64,000 nucleotides of DNA, taken from the NCBI GenBank assembly GCA_013397075.1, contig VWZS01010165.1, positions 124,001 through 188,000 of the forward strand, read 5' to 3'. Made by a program: the position numbers and the translations under genes. Source of the DNA: Rhabdornis inornatus (taxonomy: Eukaryota; Chordata; Aves; Passeriformes; Rhabdornithidae). Positions 48,625 to 61,900 of the stretch are shown one piece after another (within the stretch, counting starts at the first letter, position 1; each line of letters begins with the position of its first letter). The notes below the pieces were generated by a model, which had not been told where the DNA came from, made no database searches, and worked only from the letters and a program-made list of their open reading frames with translations.

Positions 48625-51600
48625 ATTGCCATGGCAAGAGGACTCATTGATAATAAACCTAAGAAAATTGGGGGACGTTTCCCAAAGCAACAAGTAAACA
48701 ATTCTCTACCTTATTTATGAGTATGGTTTGCTCATAAATAGACATGAGACATTTTCTGGACATATACCACCTTCCTAGTACCACCTTGGGAAAGCAGTAG
48801 TTACATTTAGGACCTGAAGCTATGGTCAGAGGCGAGCAATTAGTCAGAGACAAACAGGCATGTATTAATATAATCCAAATATTTGTTTCATAAAAAAATA
48901 AAAGCATTTGTGCTGTCTCCTGGAACAAGAGAAAGAACAAATTGCATAGCAGTACTAGTGGCTGTGCTTATTCACTTGCACACAGCTCTATGCAAACCAA
49001 CCTTCACCTTAGTTCAGAAAAATGGTGTATCTGCAAAACACTGCAAAGAACTCTCCTGTGTTCCTTCAGCTGAGCCTGCTGCTGGAGATGAGTAATAGAA
49101 TTTAAAATCAGCTTTTGCATATCCAATCATTATAAAGAGAACTGGAGAGCATTATTTGAATTTGTTTTTTCCTGAAACAAAACAGCTTTCTCTCTCATTA
49201 TATTTTAAAACATAATTCCACAGGTCTTGTAAAATGTCTTTAGAATGTAAGCACTAAATGACTGGGTGGCATAGAGAACAGGTTGATTAAATGCAGAAAT
49301 ATGTAGGAATGAATGTCGAAATCCGTATTTGTTACAGCTTATATTTTGGGAGACATCCCGCAATTTGCCCATATTGTGTTCGAATGAATAGTCTTAAGGT
49401 ATAACATAAATTTTAGGAATATATAGTAGAAAGCTTTCTTCATACAAATTCCCAGCACTTTTAGGCAACACTGCTATCTACTGGGACACTTGTTCAAACC
49501 ATATTGAAGCCCTCAGAACTGGCAGGGAACAAAACTGTTGTGGCAGCAAACTTGGCAACAAGTGCAAGACAGTGCCTGGATGGGTGAGAGCCTGAGCCCA
49601 CAGAGGGCTGTGTACCAGAACCCCCACTGGTAATTTGTGTAAAAAATAAAACCTTGCCCTTGTAGCCAAACAACAGCTAAAAACCTGCTTGAAGGCAATG
49701 GGAACAAATACTTTGAAGGAAGGAGGTATCTCCATGTTCTCCTAACAGTGACAGTGACTGGAGCAGCACAGGGGCACAATCAGGGGTAAAAGCTGTACAA
49801 CTTGTCTGAACTGAAAACCCAATATGTTCATGGTTTTCAAGTGAAATGAAATCATTTCAACAGCAGAGCCAGTATATCTAGGAGGTAATTCAGTCTTTCC
49901 AGGAGGTGATTTTTTTCTGCAATCCCAAACTTGCTCAAGATACCTGTGGTGTGATTGTTTTGTCAAGATCATAGTTACCTGCAGAAGCAAATCTCCTGTT
50001 ATGAAAAGCTGGACATCTTTTCAACATAGCACCTAACAAGAACTTTCAGAACAATTGTATTCACTTTATAGACAATCATAAAAGCTGCAAGTGTTAAGAG
50101 TAGGACCCTTTAAAGAGAATGTTGATTAAAATGCAAGCTACAAATTCTGTAAAGTACAAGTATGCTGGATGTGCTTAAAAGCTCTTTAAATGACAAATTT
50201 AATCTAACTTAAAGAGAGGGAGACCTTGTTCCCCTTCATTTGGGAAGCAGAGTGGGCTTGAGCTGCAGAACTTGCACATACATTTTCAGTTACTCTAGTG
50301 AGTAAACACTAGTACTAGACTGTCTATATCAAATCAGCTGCAAAACAGTGGATATAAAAGCAGCATTCTCTGGCCTAGATGATTATACCTGTTAACACAA
50401 AAACTTATTTGATGTATACGTGAAGAATTCCAGCGGTTGTCTTTTTGATGTTGAGTATGAAAGGGAATACACCTCATTAAATGGCACATCAAAAGGATGA
50501 AAATGCAATCATTAATCTATGTTTTATGACATTCTCCTAACAATCTATTGTAGAAATCTATATTGCATCAAATAGCAGAAAGGTTCTGAAAAATTCCTTG
50601 AGTGGTAGAAGGACTCTTTATACTCTTCATTTTTTCTGTCTCTTAAATTTCCTAAGCCCTTCACTTTATACCTGAAGATAGCCATCCTCTTATCCTCTTC
50701 TCACTGGTGCAATTTTGAAGTCTGCACAACAGAGGCAAGGTTAGAGGTGTAAAACATAAACACATATCCACTGTGCTTAAATCCTTCATCTTGGCAATAA
50801 ATTGCTGCATTTAATCCATCTGACTCTCTGAGCATACTGAGCTGTTGGTGCAGTGTGCATACCCAGCCCTAAATTAAAGCAGGCTAATTTCTTCTCTGCC
50901 TCACCCAGCTCCTTCTTCTAATGTACTGAGGAATGTCTCTATGTCTGGTGACACCACCCCAATGTCAGATTTAAATTGCATTAGATATTGTTTCTAATCA
51001 GGGAGAAAATCTGGCAAGTAGGGCAGGTCTCCGTCCTCACTAGCAAGAGAGAAATGAGCTGCAGCTTTGGGTCAGGATCTCCAGCCCTGACTTGAGCAAA
51101 AAGTGGTGTAGCTGTGGGCTGCTTTTTACATAATTTACCTGGCAGGGCTGGGCCTGTAGCACCCAGCTGATCATCTCTCCTGCTTGTGGGAAGGAAAAGG
51201 AGTTATCTGAAGCTTGAAGGTATTTGGAAAAAATCAGGAAAGAATTCCCCCCAAGTAACACAGACACAGGCAGTTAAAACTCTGAGTTAATTCAGTGCTG
51301 GATCCCTCACCTGCTTTCCTTGCTCCATCTTTGTGTCAGGTCCAGATGGGGCACTGGAGGGCCTCACAACCCTGTGCCAACCTTCTATATCTGCCCACAG
51401 ATATCCCACCTCCTTTGCAGTAGCTGAGCATTGCAATGCCTGGAAAACATCATCTTATGTGGGGCTTGCCTTTAAAGGAAGCCCCTATTCATTGAGGTGT
51501 TGCTCTTAAAAGTTAAAAAATAGGATTATATTTTCCTATGGTTCAATAGCCTATAACAGCAAATAAAACTTCCCTGAATATTTTATTGATGAGTTTTCTG

Positions 51601-54549
51601 GCAAGGATTTTCACTTAAACAAAAGCTGAGAACAAATATTGCAGGAAGTTTACAGAAGATTCCTCCTTCTCTAACCTGTAATTGAGACTATTAAGCCTGG
51701 AAATGCACTTCCACAGAATAATATTTATCCAATAACAATAATGTTACCTATTTATGCTATTAAAACCAACCAATATAGTCATAAATAAACATGTAGATGT
51801 CCATTAGACTAGAGAAGACACTCTTCTGAAAATATTTTCTTTTTAGCTACTGAAAGTAAATACAAAGATGGAAAACCAATCTTAAATATGTGCTGCCATA
51901 GGGGAATTAGGAGAATTTAAGGTTTCAGGCTGCAGGATTTGTCAAAGAAAATTTTGTCATTTAGAAATACTCCTGTATTACCTACTTACAGGGACATACA
52001 TCATTCAGTCATGAAACAAAAGTGATGTCGTATGATTTAACAGGGTAATTAGCTATCCATATATCCATTATCAGATGCCAAGAATAATCATGCAATATTT
52101 CTGAGATACCTGTCGTAGTTGAAAACTCAAAAAGAAAAATGCTAGTAATTCTGAATGAAGGATGAATTTAACATTTCTCTAGTCTTTACATGAGCTTTAG
52201 AAGAAGCAAAATACAGTTTTCTATGTAATATTTGATTTTTGATAGCAGTCATTTACATACACTTACTACAAACTCAGAAAGTATTCGGCAAAGAGGGATT
52301 TGCAATGGTTGAAAAATCTGCTCTACGTTTGTAGGTGGAAACCAAATGTACAGGTGAAAGAGCTGACTAGAGGGCATGACGTGGGCTCCTCCTGGTAAGC
52401 CTGGGGTTGTCCCCAAGACACAGAGATTGCTTTCCCTCATGCTCTCAAGGTTTTATATAATACTGTATTTGCTATAATGATCTTGCCTTCTGTGTTGAAT
52501 CTGACACAAACTGGAGCCCTGTGCTGTGTTTAAACCTGCAGCTGGCTGCACACACCCACAGAGCAGTGGGATGGCAGGAGGGATGTCTATAAAAAGACTT
52601 GCACTGTCAAGGATCCAGAGGCTTTTGTGATTTAAAAAGTGCAGAGTAAAGACAAAGGGAGATCCTCAAAATGATGGACTTTTGTGGGAAATGAAATCCC
52701 ATGCAACTTGAGAATGCACTATGAGATCTATCAAGGGCTGGTCTCCTGGCCAAATGTTCAACTGTTTCTGAAACCTTGAAGTACTAATTGATTGTGGGGA
52801 AAAAATGCAAGTGGTTTTGTTTCCTTGCTAGGCTGGCAATGAGAGGTGACTTCCTGCCTGCTGTTTTTAATTGATAGGGCACAGGCAGAGGTGTTTGTCT
52901 CAGCACTGTCCTCAGGTGTGCTTCAGACACAAAGCATCCCAGGAAGATCTCTCTAGCAGTCAACAAGTCAGAAAAGCATCAGCATGTTGGCTTTTGCCAG
53001 GGCAATGGACACAGGTTCAGGTCTTAGCAGTTTTGCACACAAGCCTCAGTGCTCTGTGAAACAGACCCTCACTCCTCATGCAGAAAAATGAGTTGAATTA
53101 AACCCTGACATATGTACATGTAATGGCAATTTTGCTTATTAAATTCAAGCTGAATTCATCCTACACTGCTTTAGTAGAGCAGCTGATGTTAAATCACGTC
53201 TGCAGGGTTGCAGCAGCACCTGTGTGAACCCACTGCTGTATATCTGAACCACTGCTCCCTTCACTGTCACAGCAAATGTGAGCTACAAAATTCCTGGGTG
53301 CCTTGAGCCGTGTCCAACCCTTGCAGCCTGCTCAGCTTTGCTCCTGCTGCAACCCCCCCCAGTACTGTTTATTTGCATTCAGAAGCCATGCACATCAAAT
53401 TATGCATTAAAACATTCTTTGACTCAACTCAGACCTGTTTAGAAGCCTAAGAGGAGTGAGAAGGAGGTTCTTTCCAGTAGCACTTCACAGGCAGGGAAGG
53501 ATAAACTTTAATATCCCCTGCCCAGGCTTCACAAAGGTGAGATTTTGTCTGCCATCACCATAAACTGCTCCCGATCTTTATATCTCCCCCACGCAGCAAA
53601 TAGCACAAACAGTAACATAGCTGTCAACAAACTAGTGAATCAAAACAGAATTTTTCTGAGTCACTTCTTAAATAATGGTAATTATTCAATAATGGTAAAG
53701 AGAAAAGAGTAAAGTTTGCACTCAGACTTTTCGGCATTCAGCTAGGAAAACATCTCTGAACATCCCCCTTTTCTCTCAGATTTTTCTCCCTTTATTCTGA
53801 AGGTCAAAGGTTTAATTTGTATGCTCGTCGCTCTCTTTCACTTTCCAACGTATCCCTAATTGAAATTTGACACATATACCCATTAGCTAAATTTATTCTT
53901 TTTCCATGCTTCATTAACAATGCTCTTTGCTATATTACGACGCTAATGCTCATCATAAAATGCTCTCCTATGCAATGTGGCTCACAATGGATGGTGATTG
54001 ATGGTATCACAGGTAACATGGAATCTGGGAGGTATAACTTTAGGTGCTGAAATTGCAAGCTGTGGCAGGAATCTCAACAGCTATGGACAGATCCTGACTT
54101 TGCAAGGTCTATTGGAGGGTGTAAAATGTCAGGAACTTCTCTGATGCTGCAGCACAAGCCCAGCTAAAGCAAAATCCATCCACACCTGTGTTCTCTGAAC
54201 CCAAGTCTGCCACTAAGAACTTCTGGCTGAACTAGATCATAATCTACATTATTCACCTGAAATGTTGAATATAATTTTCACTACTAAATTGTCTACAATT
54301 GGGTCTTGTAACTAGAGAATGAAACTCAAAACCATAAATGCAAATGAGCTTTTCATTTAAAACTGCAATTTCCTTTCTGATGTACTGTGCCTCTTGTCCA
54401 TGAAGTTCTGTCTTTTTTGGAAAATGACATTTTCCTATGGTGTATAAGTTTCATTGGGTTGTCATGGAAACTGGCTCTCTCTTTTTCATTCTTTCATTCT
54501 CTCTCCAAGTCTTTCACCTTGAGAGTAAAATGGTTGTCATTTACAGTGC

Positions 54550-55440
54550 ATAATTTTGCAGGTTAAACTTTCTATGATCACTCAGATAGTGATGAAATAC
54601 CATCCCAGAGTTTGGGGAGAGGGGAATGTGAGAGTGCTCACGTATTTCCAAAGGGGACAGTCAAATCCTTCAGTGCCTTTCACCCCCACTTTAGCAGCAG
54701 GGGCAGAGGGTGTGAGTGCAGCATGGGAGTGTGACCCAGGCTCTGTGCTTTGGGCCATGGTTACCCACTGTGGCAAACTGGCTCTGCCTTCTCCTGCCCT
54801 TGCTCCAACAAGGAATGTGCTGGGCTACACCTGCTCCAGGAGCCTCAGCAAAGCCACACATCCCTCCAGGAGCCAGCCTGGCCATGGACACATGGGAGAC
54901 TGTCCTGAGGGAAAGAAGGTGACTGCTTGCCACAGTGAAACACAAGGGCAGGGAGCACACAAAGAGCCTCAGAGAGCAGGGAAACACCTTTGGAGCCCAG
55001 GAAACCAGCCTCAGTTTTACTGAATGGTGGCTGAGGTGACAGCAAACTCTTGTAAGGCAAGGAGTGAGCATCACCTCAGGAAATAAAACATCATCTGGAA
55101 TGATTTTCTGCATATTCAGTCCAGCCAAAGGAACATACCAGAAGAAATGGGGGCTGGAGAGGCTCAGGACTTGTTCTTTTGCTCAGATCTATAGAACTTT
55201 CCCCTTGCCTAAGACTGGTTTGGTTTAGTGGCCATGCAGGGCTCATGTGTCACAAGCTGTGTCCTGCAAGGAAAATATCCACAAGCCCAGCATTGAGTGG
55301 CTGCACTCAGGGGATCAGGAACTGGTGACAGTACACACCCATGGGTGCCTTGCCATGGCCACAGGACACAGCTGCATAAGCAAGTCCAGAACATGATGCC
55401 CTAAACCCAGGAGCCAAAGCCATTCTCAGTCTGCCATCCC
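54550..55440. other. GC-rich block lacking CpG
   Basis: From 54661 to about 55440 I found no CpG at all, although much of the stretch is GC-rich; the last one seen is at 54641. The longest frame of the window, about 155 codons at 54556-55023 on the plus strand, lies here. Frames of 64, 71 and 145 codons are open on the minus strand over the same bases. The predicted peptide has no recognisable domain. Composition alone explains the openness. Methylation-driven CpG loss with GC-biased conversion is the likely history. Confidence 0.5.
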
Positions 55441-56570
55441 TTTAGGTATATTCTTCACCCATATAATCTGAAAGGTATGAAAAAACCATTTGTCTATATA
55501 GGAAGTGTCTTAAGGAAAACTGGAAGGCAGCAGCAAGAGCAAAAGACCTGCTGCTTTTTATGGCCAACCTGAAACCATAAAAAATGGCAATCTTCACTGA
55601 GCTTTTAGCCAGGGGAGGCTGAGATGAGTTTGGGTAAATTTTGGATAATCATCTGAATCTCTGAATGTTGCCAGCATTATCTGAGGTTTACCAACCACTT
55701 GCTTGAATCCCTGCAAACCAATTAGCTAATGTGTTTAAATGCTTGAGGAATGATTAGTCAGGTGGAGTCATTTTAGAAGGGAGAAAAATGGATGTTAAAA
55801 AGGAGGTTATTTAGCAGATGAGTGCTTGAAAGATAAAAGTAGTAGGAAAAAATAGGTTCATTGGGTGTTTTCTTTCTCTTTTTTGCACTAGCAATTTCAC
55901 CTATGGGCACCTTATTTTCTGTGTTACAATATTCAGGCCAATAGAGGATTATTTTTTCAGTTGTTAATGAATAGCACTGCTGTGTGATGCATGATGTGAA
56001 AAGGAGGGGTTTGAAAAAAGCTTTGCAGGAGCACTACTTTTACCTGAAGAAGCACGTGATAGGTTTTCCAGCTGTTTCCTACAGATGTTATACATATGCT
56101 TAAAGGTTAGTGTTCTTTTGAGAGCATCCATAGCCCCACTTACATTTAGATAACAAACAAACATTTTGTGCCAAGAAAAATGTTTGAAATAAAGAGCATT
56201 GCAAAAACAAAAATGTCTAATTGGTAGATGAGGAATGAAAATCATACCTCTGAAGGAAAACCTGACTAATACTTTGACTGCTCCCTCAAATTTAGAATGC
56301 TGGGACTGGTTCCATGGGAAAAGACCTTGGAGATGGCACATTAGGAGCAGAAGAAGCTGCACTGTCACATGGTTCTTGCTTCTCCAGCCACCCTGTCACT
56401 GACAAAGTTACCTAAGCATGTTGCCCTGCCAAGGGTGAATGCCTGGCCCACTCAGCCTGCTCCAAGAAAACAATCAGCCTTGTAAGGTACCGTGAAATGG
56501 GAAAATAGTCACTCTCTCAGAAGAATAATGAGACTTTGAGACATCAAATTTTAAGATTGTTGTGATGTTT

Positions 56571-56592
56571 GGGGGAGGTAGGGTGGGAGGGG
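56571..56592 (+). other. G-quadruplex motif in a purine tract
   Basis: GGGGG (56571-56575), GGG (56581-56583), GGG (56585-56587) and GGGG (56589-56592) are joined by loops of 5, 1 and 1 bases, meeting the G3+N1-7 rule. A further GGGG is at 56601-56604, and purine-rich sequence continues to about 56615. Two one-base loops favour a stable parallel fold. No adjacent gene was recognised. Confidence 0.65.
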
Positions 56593-58942
56593 AGTGGAGA
56601 GGGGAGAAAGAAAACAAATCAGATTGGGATAGTTATTGAATTTCTGAGAAACCTAGAATGCAAAATGAGCTCGATTCAGTGCTGGTTCCTTTAGGAGACA
56701 GGGAGAAGAAATGCAGCATAGTCTGGCTCTAACATGCTGTCTGCTCTGAGAATTACTACAGATGATTACAAACAAAGTTATAGGTTTCACTGTGAGATTG
56801 TTTTTTAATTATGAAATTTAAATCCTCTAATTAATCTTTTTAATCATCTAATTGATAGCAGTATCTTTTAAAACATATGATGTAAAACTGATCATGGTAA
56901 GACTTTCACATTTAGCTGTTTGTGTTAGCAACATAGTTCTTCAGGTTGGCCTCCAAATGACCTCTAAGAAAATTAGTGAGGAAGGTTATAGTTTCAGTAG
57001 TTCCAGATTAATTACTGAAAACTAAATTGCAACTCAGAGGAATTTACCTTGGCATATTTGGTCTTCATATTCTGGTGCAGCCTATGTGAATTCCATCATG
57101 AAACCAAGAGCAGTTTTCCTTGAACTTATGTGTCTGCCTGTGATCTCTGATCCTAGAGACTTGCTCAGGAGCAGCTTGTACCAAGACAAAACTGAGCAAG
57201 TTATGGTACTTTCATAATAGCTCCTGACCCACCTGGCAGTTTATGAGAGGTTTCATCAACCTATTTACTTCAGGTATTTATTCAAATACTAGGGGTACAT
57301 CAGCAAGCTGTTGCAGTACTTAAAGGTATCTATCAGCTGCATATAAAGGAAGTGTACATAATTACCATTTCTTTCTTTATGGTGGCTTATTACAAGAAAG
57401 CAGCACAAATTGTCCTAAGTTCTGTTGCAGAATACAAATTCTTCTCAATATCCTGGTGAGTTAGTCAGAAATGTTTTATAATTCCAGTCTCTCGGTGTGC
57501 CCATTAAACATTTTCAGGAATGTTTTTCTTCCCTAATGAAGATATCTAGTTCTCTTTACAGCTCCTGCTCTTTAGATTAAGTACATTAATTTTTCTGCCC
57601 AAATTTGTCCACATATGCACAGACTTGTCTGACCATCATATCTAGGTTATGCTTAAAGCCAGCTTTCTACAGGCTCAGGGTGACTTTGGGTTTGTCCCTT
57701 TTTCTTTCCCTCTCTCACGCAGAGACTCAGGTTGTCCAGGCTTCTTGTCACTCATGAGGTGTCACTGTATTTGCAATACAACTTTCCTTCCTGCATGTGT
57801 TGGTACAGAAAAATGAAGCCATCCCCTTAGCTAAGATTCCTCAAAACTAGTGGGATATCAATAAAGGAACAAACTGCTGTGTATTGCTCCAAGGGGGTTA
57901 ATTGACAAGAATTCTGCATTTGAATTCTGGTGCTCCCTCAAACGAGGCTGTGTTGCTTCGTTTTGCCTTTCAAAACAACAACAACAAACCACAAGCAAGC
58001 TGTCCTCCCCCAGACAAACAAGCTGTATTATTGTGTATTAGTGGAGTTTTCTGCAGTGCCCCTTTCACTGAGTTGAAGGAAGAGGACATGAGAAACAGTG
58101 GGTGCATCCTCATGTTGCTGATTTGCTGCTGCCCCAGCAGAGCTCCATCTTTTGATAAAAGTGAATGGAAAGCCATTTCTCACAATTGCTATGAGCTGAA
58201 GAAAAAGGGATCTTAGACTGGGAGTGAAGTGATAAAATGTCTGAACCTTCTAGTAGTCATAAAGAAAAGCAGCTAAATGCAGTGAGCCAAGAGCAGATAG
58301 TAAAAAGGACACTGAATGTCATTCAGATGCCTGTGGTTTTACAATGTATCTTATATGGAGAAGCATTCTTTCAGGTTTTAAGACAAGATAATTTAGGGAA
58401 AATGCTGTAAAGTTTCCTATTAACTTCTGACTTTAAAATACATATTCAAAGGAACATGGAATATTCACTGGACAGAGGAAATCCTCATAGTTACTTCTGG
58501 GCCATCATTTCTCAGAGCAAAAATGGAAACTTGACTGAGTTTGTGGGCATTGGCATTCTAGTGCAGTACCTGCTGCCAGCTCTCGGGTATCCTGAAGCAA
58601 ACTGGAGCTTCAGTCTGCCTGAAGAAAAAACACAGGGTACTGGGGTAGTAGAGCTCCCTTTGCTGCATTGGTCCTGGACTTGCATCAGGGGAAAGGAAAT
58701 TGTGTAGGCCATTCCTTCAGGCTACCATACAAATCAGTCTCCTTCACGTGAAGCACACTAAATATTGTGATAATTGCTGAAGTCACTGCACTGATTTCTG
58801 CTGTTCTTCCACACTGAGCTGCAACATCCCAAGATGAAAGGATAAATGAATGGAGACATTAGCTCTGCTCGAGCTATCAACCCCATGTACAGGGTAATTA
58901 CATTTTCAATGAGAAGCCACTGTCCATTTGCAAAATTACCTT

Positions 58943-58966
58943 GAGTTGCATTTTAAAAATGCACTC
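58943..58966. repeat. Quasi-palindrome with one bulged base
   Basis: TGCATTT (58947-58953) pairs with AAATGCA (58957-58963), and outside a bulged T (58946) GAG (58943-58945) pairs with CTC (58964-58966). That makes ten pairs in 24 bases. It may be chance in AT-rich DNA or an incompletely corrected palindrome. Confidence 0.65.
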
Positions 58967-61900
58967 TAGTCTCACAGTTGTAATTCTTGGTGGCCTTCCC
59001 TTCAAAAGCACCTCTCTGTGGGCATGGTGAGTTAATAAACCATAAAACAAAGGTTTAATTACAGGGAAAAACATAAAAGTTGGCTATGATTGGGAGGCTC
59101 ATATAGCTAACATGTTCATTTAAGTGTTGTACATGTACTATTGATCCTACAGCTCTCTCCACCTTAATTCAGTTTTGTTTGTGGAGTTAGGCAGTGGTGC
59201 CCAGGCCACGGGGTTTATCTCCATTCCAATCAAAATCAAATCTGCTCCCAGTTTTGGTCTCTGTAAATTGATGCTGGAGGCTTCCCTTCTCTTGTCAATA
59301 CACGAATATTTGACCCATACCAGTTTTACTGTGATCATGACTCTCTACATCTGTAGATGGGGAAAATTGAATATACACATTGCAATTCTGAAAATAACTG
59401 CAAATGTTCATTTCTCCCTTTTTAGTTTTTAGAATGCTTTTGGAAGTGTTTTGTTTACTACATTCAAAAACATTTTGAATATGGCAAGAAGTGACTATCT
59501 TGGCAAGAGTATTTCCAAGCCTCAAAGTTCTTACTAAATACTCAGTGCAAGGATAAAACAATGACTGAAATTATTATTATTTGATTACCTTTAGCTCAAT
59601 TTTCAGGGCTACACAGCAGTTTAGCAAAAGTGTTCTCCTTCTGCTAACAAGCAGTTAAGACATTTGCTAGGGGTGTAGGCAGGTGACCTTTGGGACTCAT
59701 CTGAGGACGAGGCAAGGCACAAAAGCTGAGCCACAGCAGCAGGGAGCTGACAAGCCAGGACTGTACATGCTTAAACAAGTTTGACTTACTAAAAGAAAAA
59801 TGTAAGCTCCTTTCCTGTGAGTTGTACTGCACAGACAGAGCCCTGTGATTACATGGTGTGCCAGTGTACCCTAATCTCCTGCAGCAAAAGGAAACAGCTC
59901 AGCAGAACAAGTGGCACCAAAGCAGTGTGCAGCTGGAATTCCTCACCTGACACCTGCATTACTTGAGCTTCAGGCTCAGGGAAGACAGGCTCTCACCACT
60001 GTGTGGGATCTGAGATACTTCCCGACAAAATTCCAAGCCACTGCCTGCCAGTTTGCAGCATTTTACTGACTGTGACATTCTTGACTATTGCTCACAAAAG
60101 AAAACAACTTGCTCTATCTTTTTTTACTACCCATAGCCCATAGCTTTGGGCAATGAAATGTAAGGGCGTAGTTATGGAGATATTTATTTGGTCTTAATCT
60201 CCAATGAAGTAACAAATATTTGAATTTCATTACACTCCTGCTTTTAATGCTCAAAGGAAAGCACACATGTAGTTTATAATAGACAAGGAGAAAGCCAGTG
60301 GATTTTTTTGTATTGAAGATATGACAGCTGAGCAACCACAGGAAGGCACAGGAGTGCAAATATGGAGTGATGACATGAAAGCAGGAAATAATATGAAGGT
60401 GCAAACTAGTAGGCAGAGGAAAAACAGATTTCTCAATAGCTAAAAGCCAGCTATGGTAATTTAAGTGGGAAAGGAAGTTTTGATGATCTCTTAATTGAAA
60501 AAAAAAAAAGGATTTTCCTTATATGGAAAAAAACTGATAATAAAAGGGGAAAAGGAAATTTTAAGAGTTCTATTTAGACTTCCGTTGCAACTTTCTTTAT
60601 ATAAATATATATAATCCTCCTTTTCTAACTGCTTATAGAGTAATTATGATAGCTAAAGACCCATGTTTCTGATAGCCTTGAGATGAGAAAAACAATCATA
60701 TTTAGTTGGATATATCTTCCATTAAGTAAATAGCCCAGCAGAAATGTTGGTGCTTTGTGGATGGCCCCTCCCACTAAAGGCAGAATATTAAATATTTTAG
60801 TGACTTTTGTTATGCTGAAAGAGTTCATGGTTGTTGTCAAATAGATCTTCATACAGAAGCAGAGTTCACTGAGGCTGATGAGCATTCTAGCTGCCTGTCA
60901 GTCAGGCTAAAATGAAAAAGGCCATTCTGCTCCTAGAATGGCTATGACAGGTTAAACAAAAGGAGCTACTCACCAAGGTGTGAGATTTTTGCAGACATTG
61001 ACTTGGGTTTTAGAGTGCTGTGTGCTCCTTATCACATGAGGAGGGCAGGGTCCATTCTTCTTGTCTGAGCTGGTTTGTGGTGTAGGGGATGATAACCACA
61101 CTTGTAAAAGGTGCAGCTGAGAGGTGCTGGTGTGTGCAGTACTGAGAAGAGGCACACACCCCTTTGGGCTGGTGATGAGTGGGCTGCAGTAAAGCACCAG
61201 CCAGGCCCTGGAGGCTGGAGCTGCTGGAAAAGGGAGACAGGGTTACCACTGCACTATTGGTGTACTCCTGACAGAGATGATCTAAAATGCTTTGAAAACA
61301 GGGAGATGTAAGGGAAGGTTTTGTCTGAAATAATAATGAGGAGAAATATAAGATGTGGGAATAGTGAAAGTGTGCAAGCAGAGAAAACTAGCAGGATCAG
61401 TGTAAAAGCAGACCAACCAGAACTTTCCTTTGGAAGCTGTCCCATCAGGATGTCTTTGCACCCTCCAGTGACAAAGTGGAGTCCAGCTGCTTAATTCTCT
61501 CTTATGATCTGGATACAAACCATTCCTAATCCTTTCCTATTTGACCTGGCACTTTTATTATTTCTCACATTTAAGCAGACAATACATCAGAATTTCTGTA
61601 TTATTAGTATTACCAAGACTTCAAACTCCATGGCAACGAAAGAGAAGTATCTGCCACCACCCAGAAAGGCTTCCTTACCTTGCAGAATTAGTGTCTCTGT
61701 TAATTGCTAAGAGGCAGAAGGTTGCAGAAGTTAACTACTAATGCTTTCTCAGTCTGCTTATTCAGGAAAGGGTCATATTACAGCTGAAATAAGATGTCCT
61801 TCTCATTAAGGCAATAAATTTCAGACTCAGATTAAACTATTGATTCAGGCACAGATTTGTCAGAGAGGCCAAATCAATTAAAATTTCTGTTACCCACCAG

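Larger units (their letters stand above)
43285..54549. other. Long noncoding AT-rich stretch
   Basis: More than 11 kb with short frames only (none over about 93 codons) and no recognisable product. Listed separately are the quasi-palindrome at 44588-44630, the repeat-like motif at 45880-45985, the hairpin at 46487-46510 and the AT simple sequence at 48564-48624. Homopolymers include A11 at 46100-46110, T13 at 46914-46926 and C8 near 53347-53354. No LTR, DNA transposon or further CR1 was recognised. The low repeat load suits either a typical small avian intergenic region or a conserved gene desert. Confidence 0.6.

Noticed and set aside
54556..55023. Longest open frame of the window (155 codons, plus strand)
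   Set aside because: It lies in GC-rich, TA-poor DNA where minus-strand frames of up to 145 codons overlap it. The peptide has no recognisable domain and no splice-site structure supports it.
57902..58216. 104-codon frame with a cysteine-rich hydrophobic segment
   Set aside because: No signal or family match, and a 68-codon minus-strand frame overlaps it. Treated as chance.
59462..59480. 8-bp hairpin ATTCAAAA/TTTTGAAT with a 3-base loop
   Set aside because: About one is expected by chance, more in AT-rich DNA.
60921..60942. 8-bp hairpin GCCATTCT/AGAATGGC
   Set aside because: Within chance expectation for loops up to six bases.
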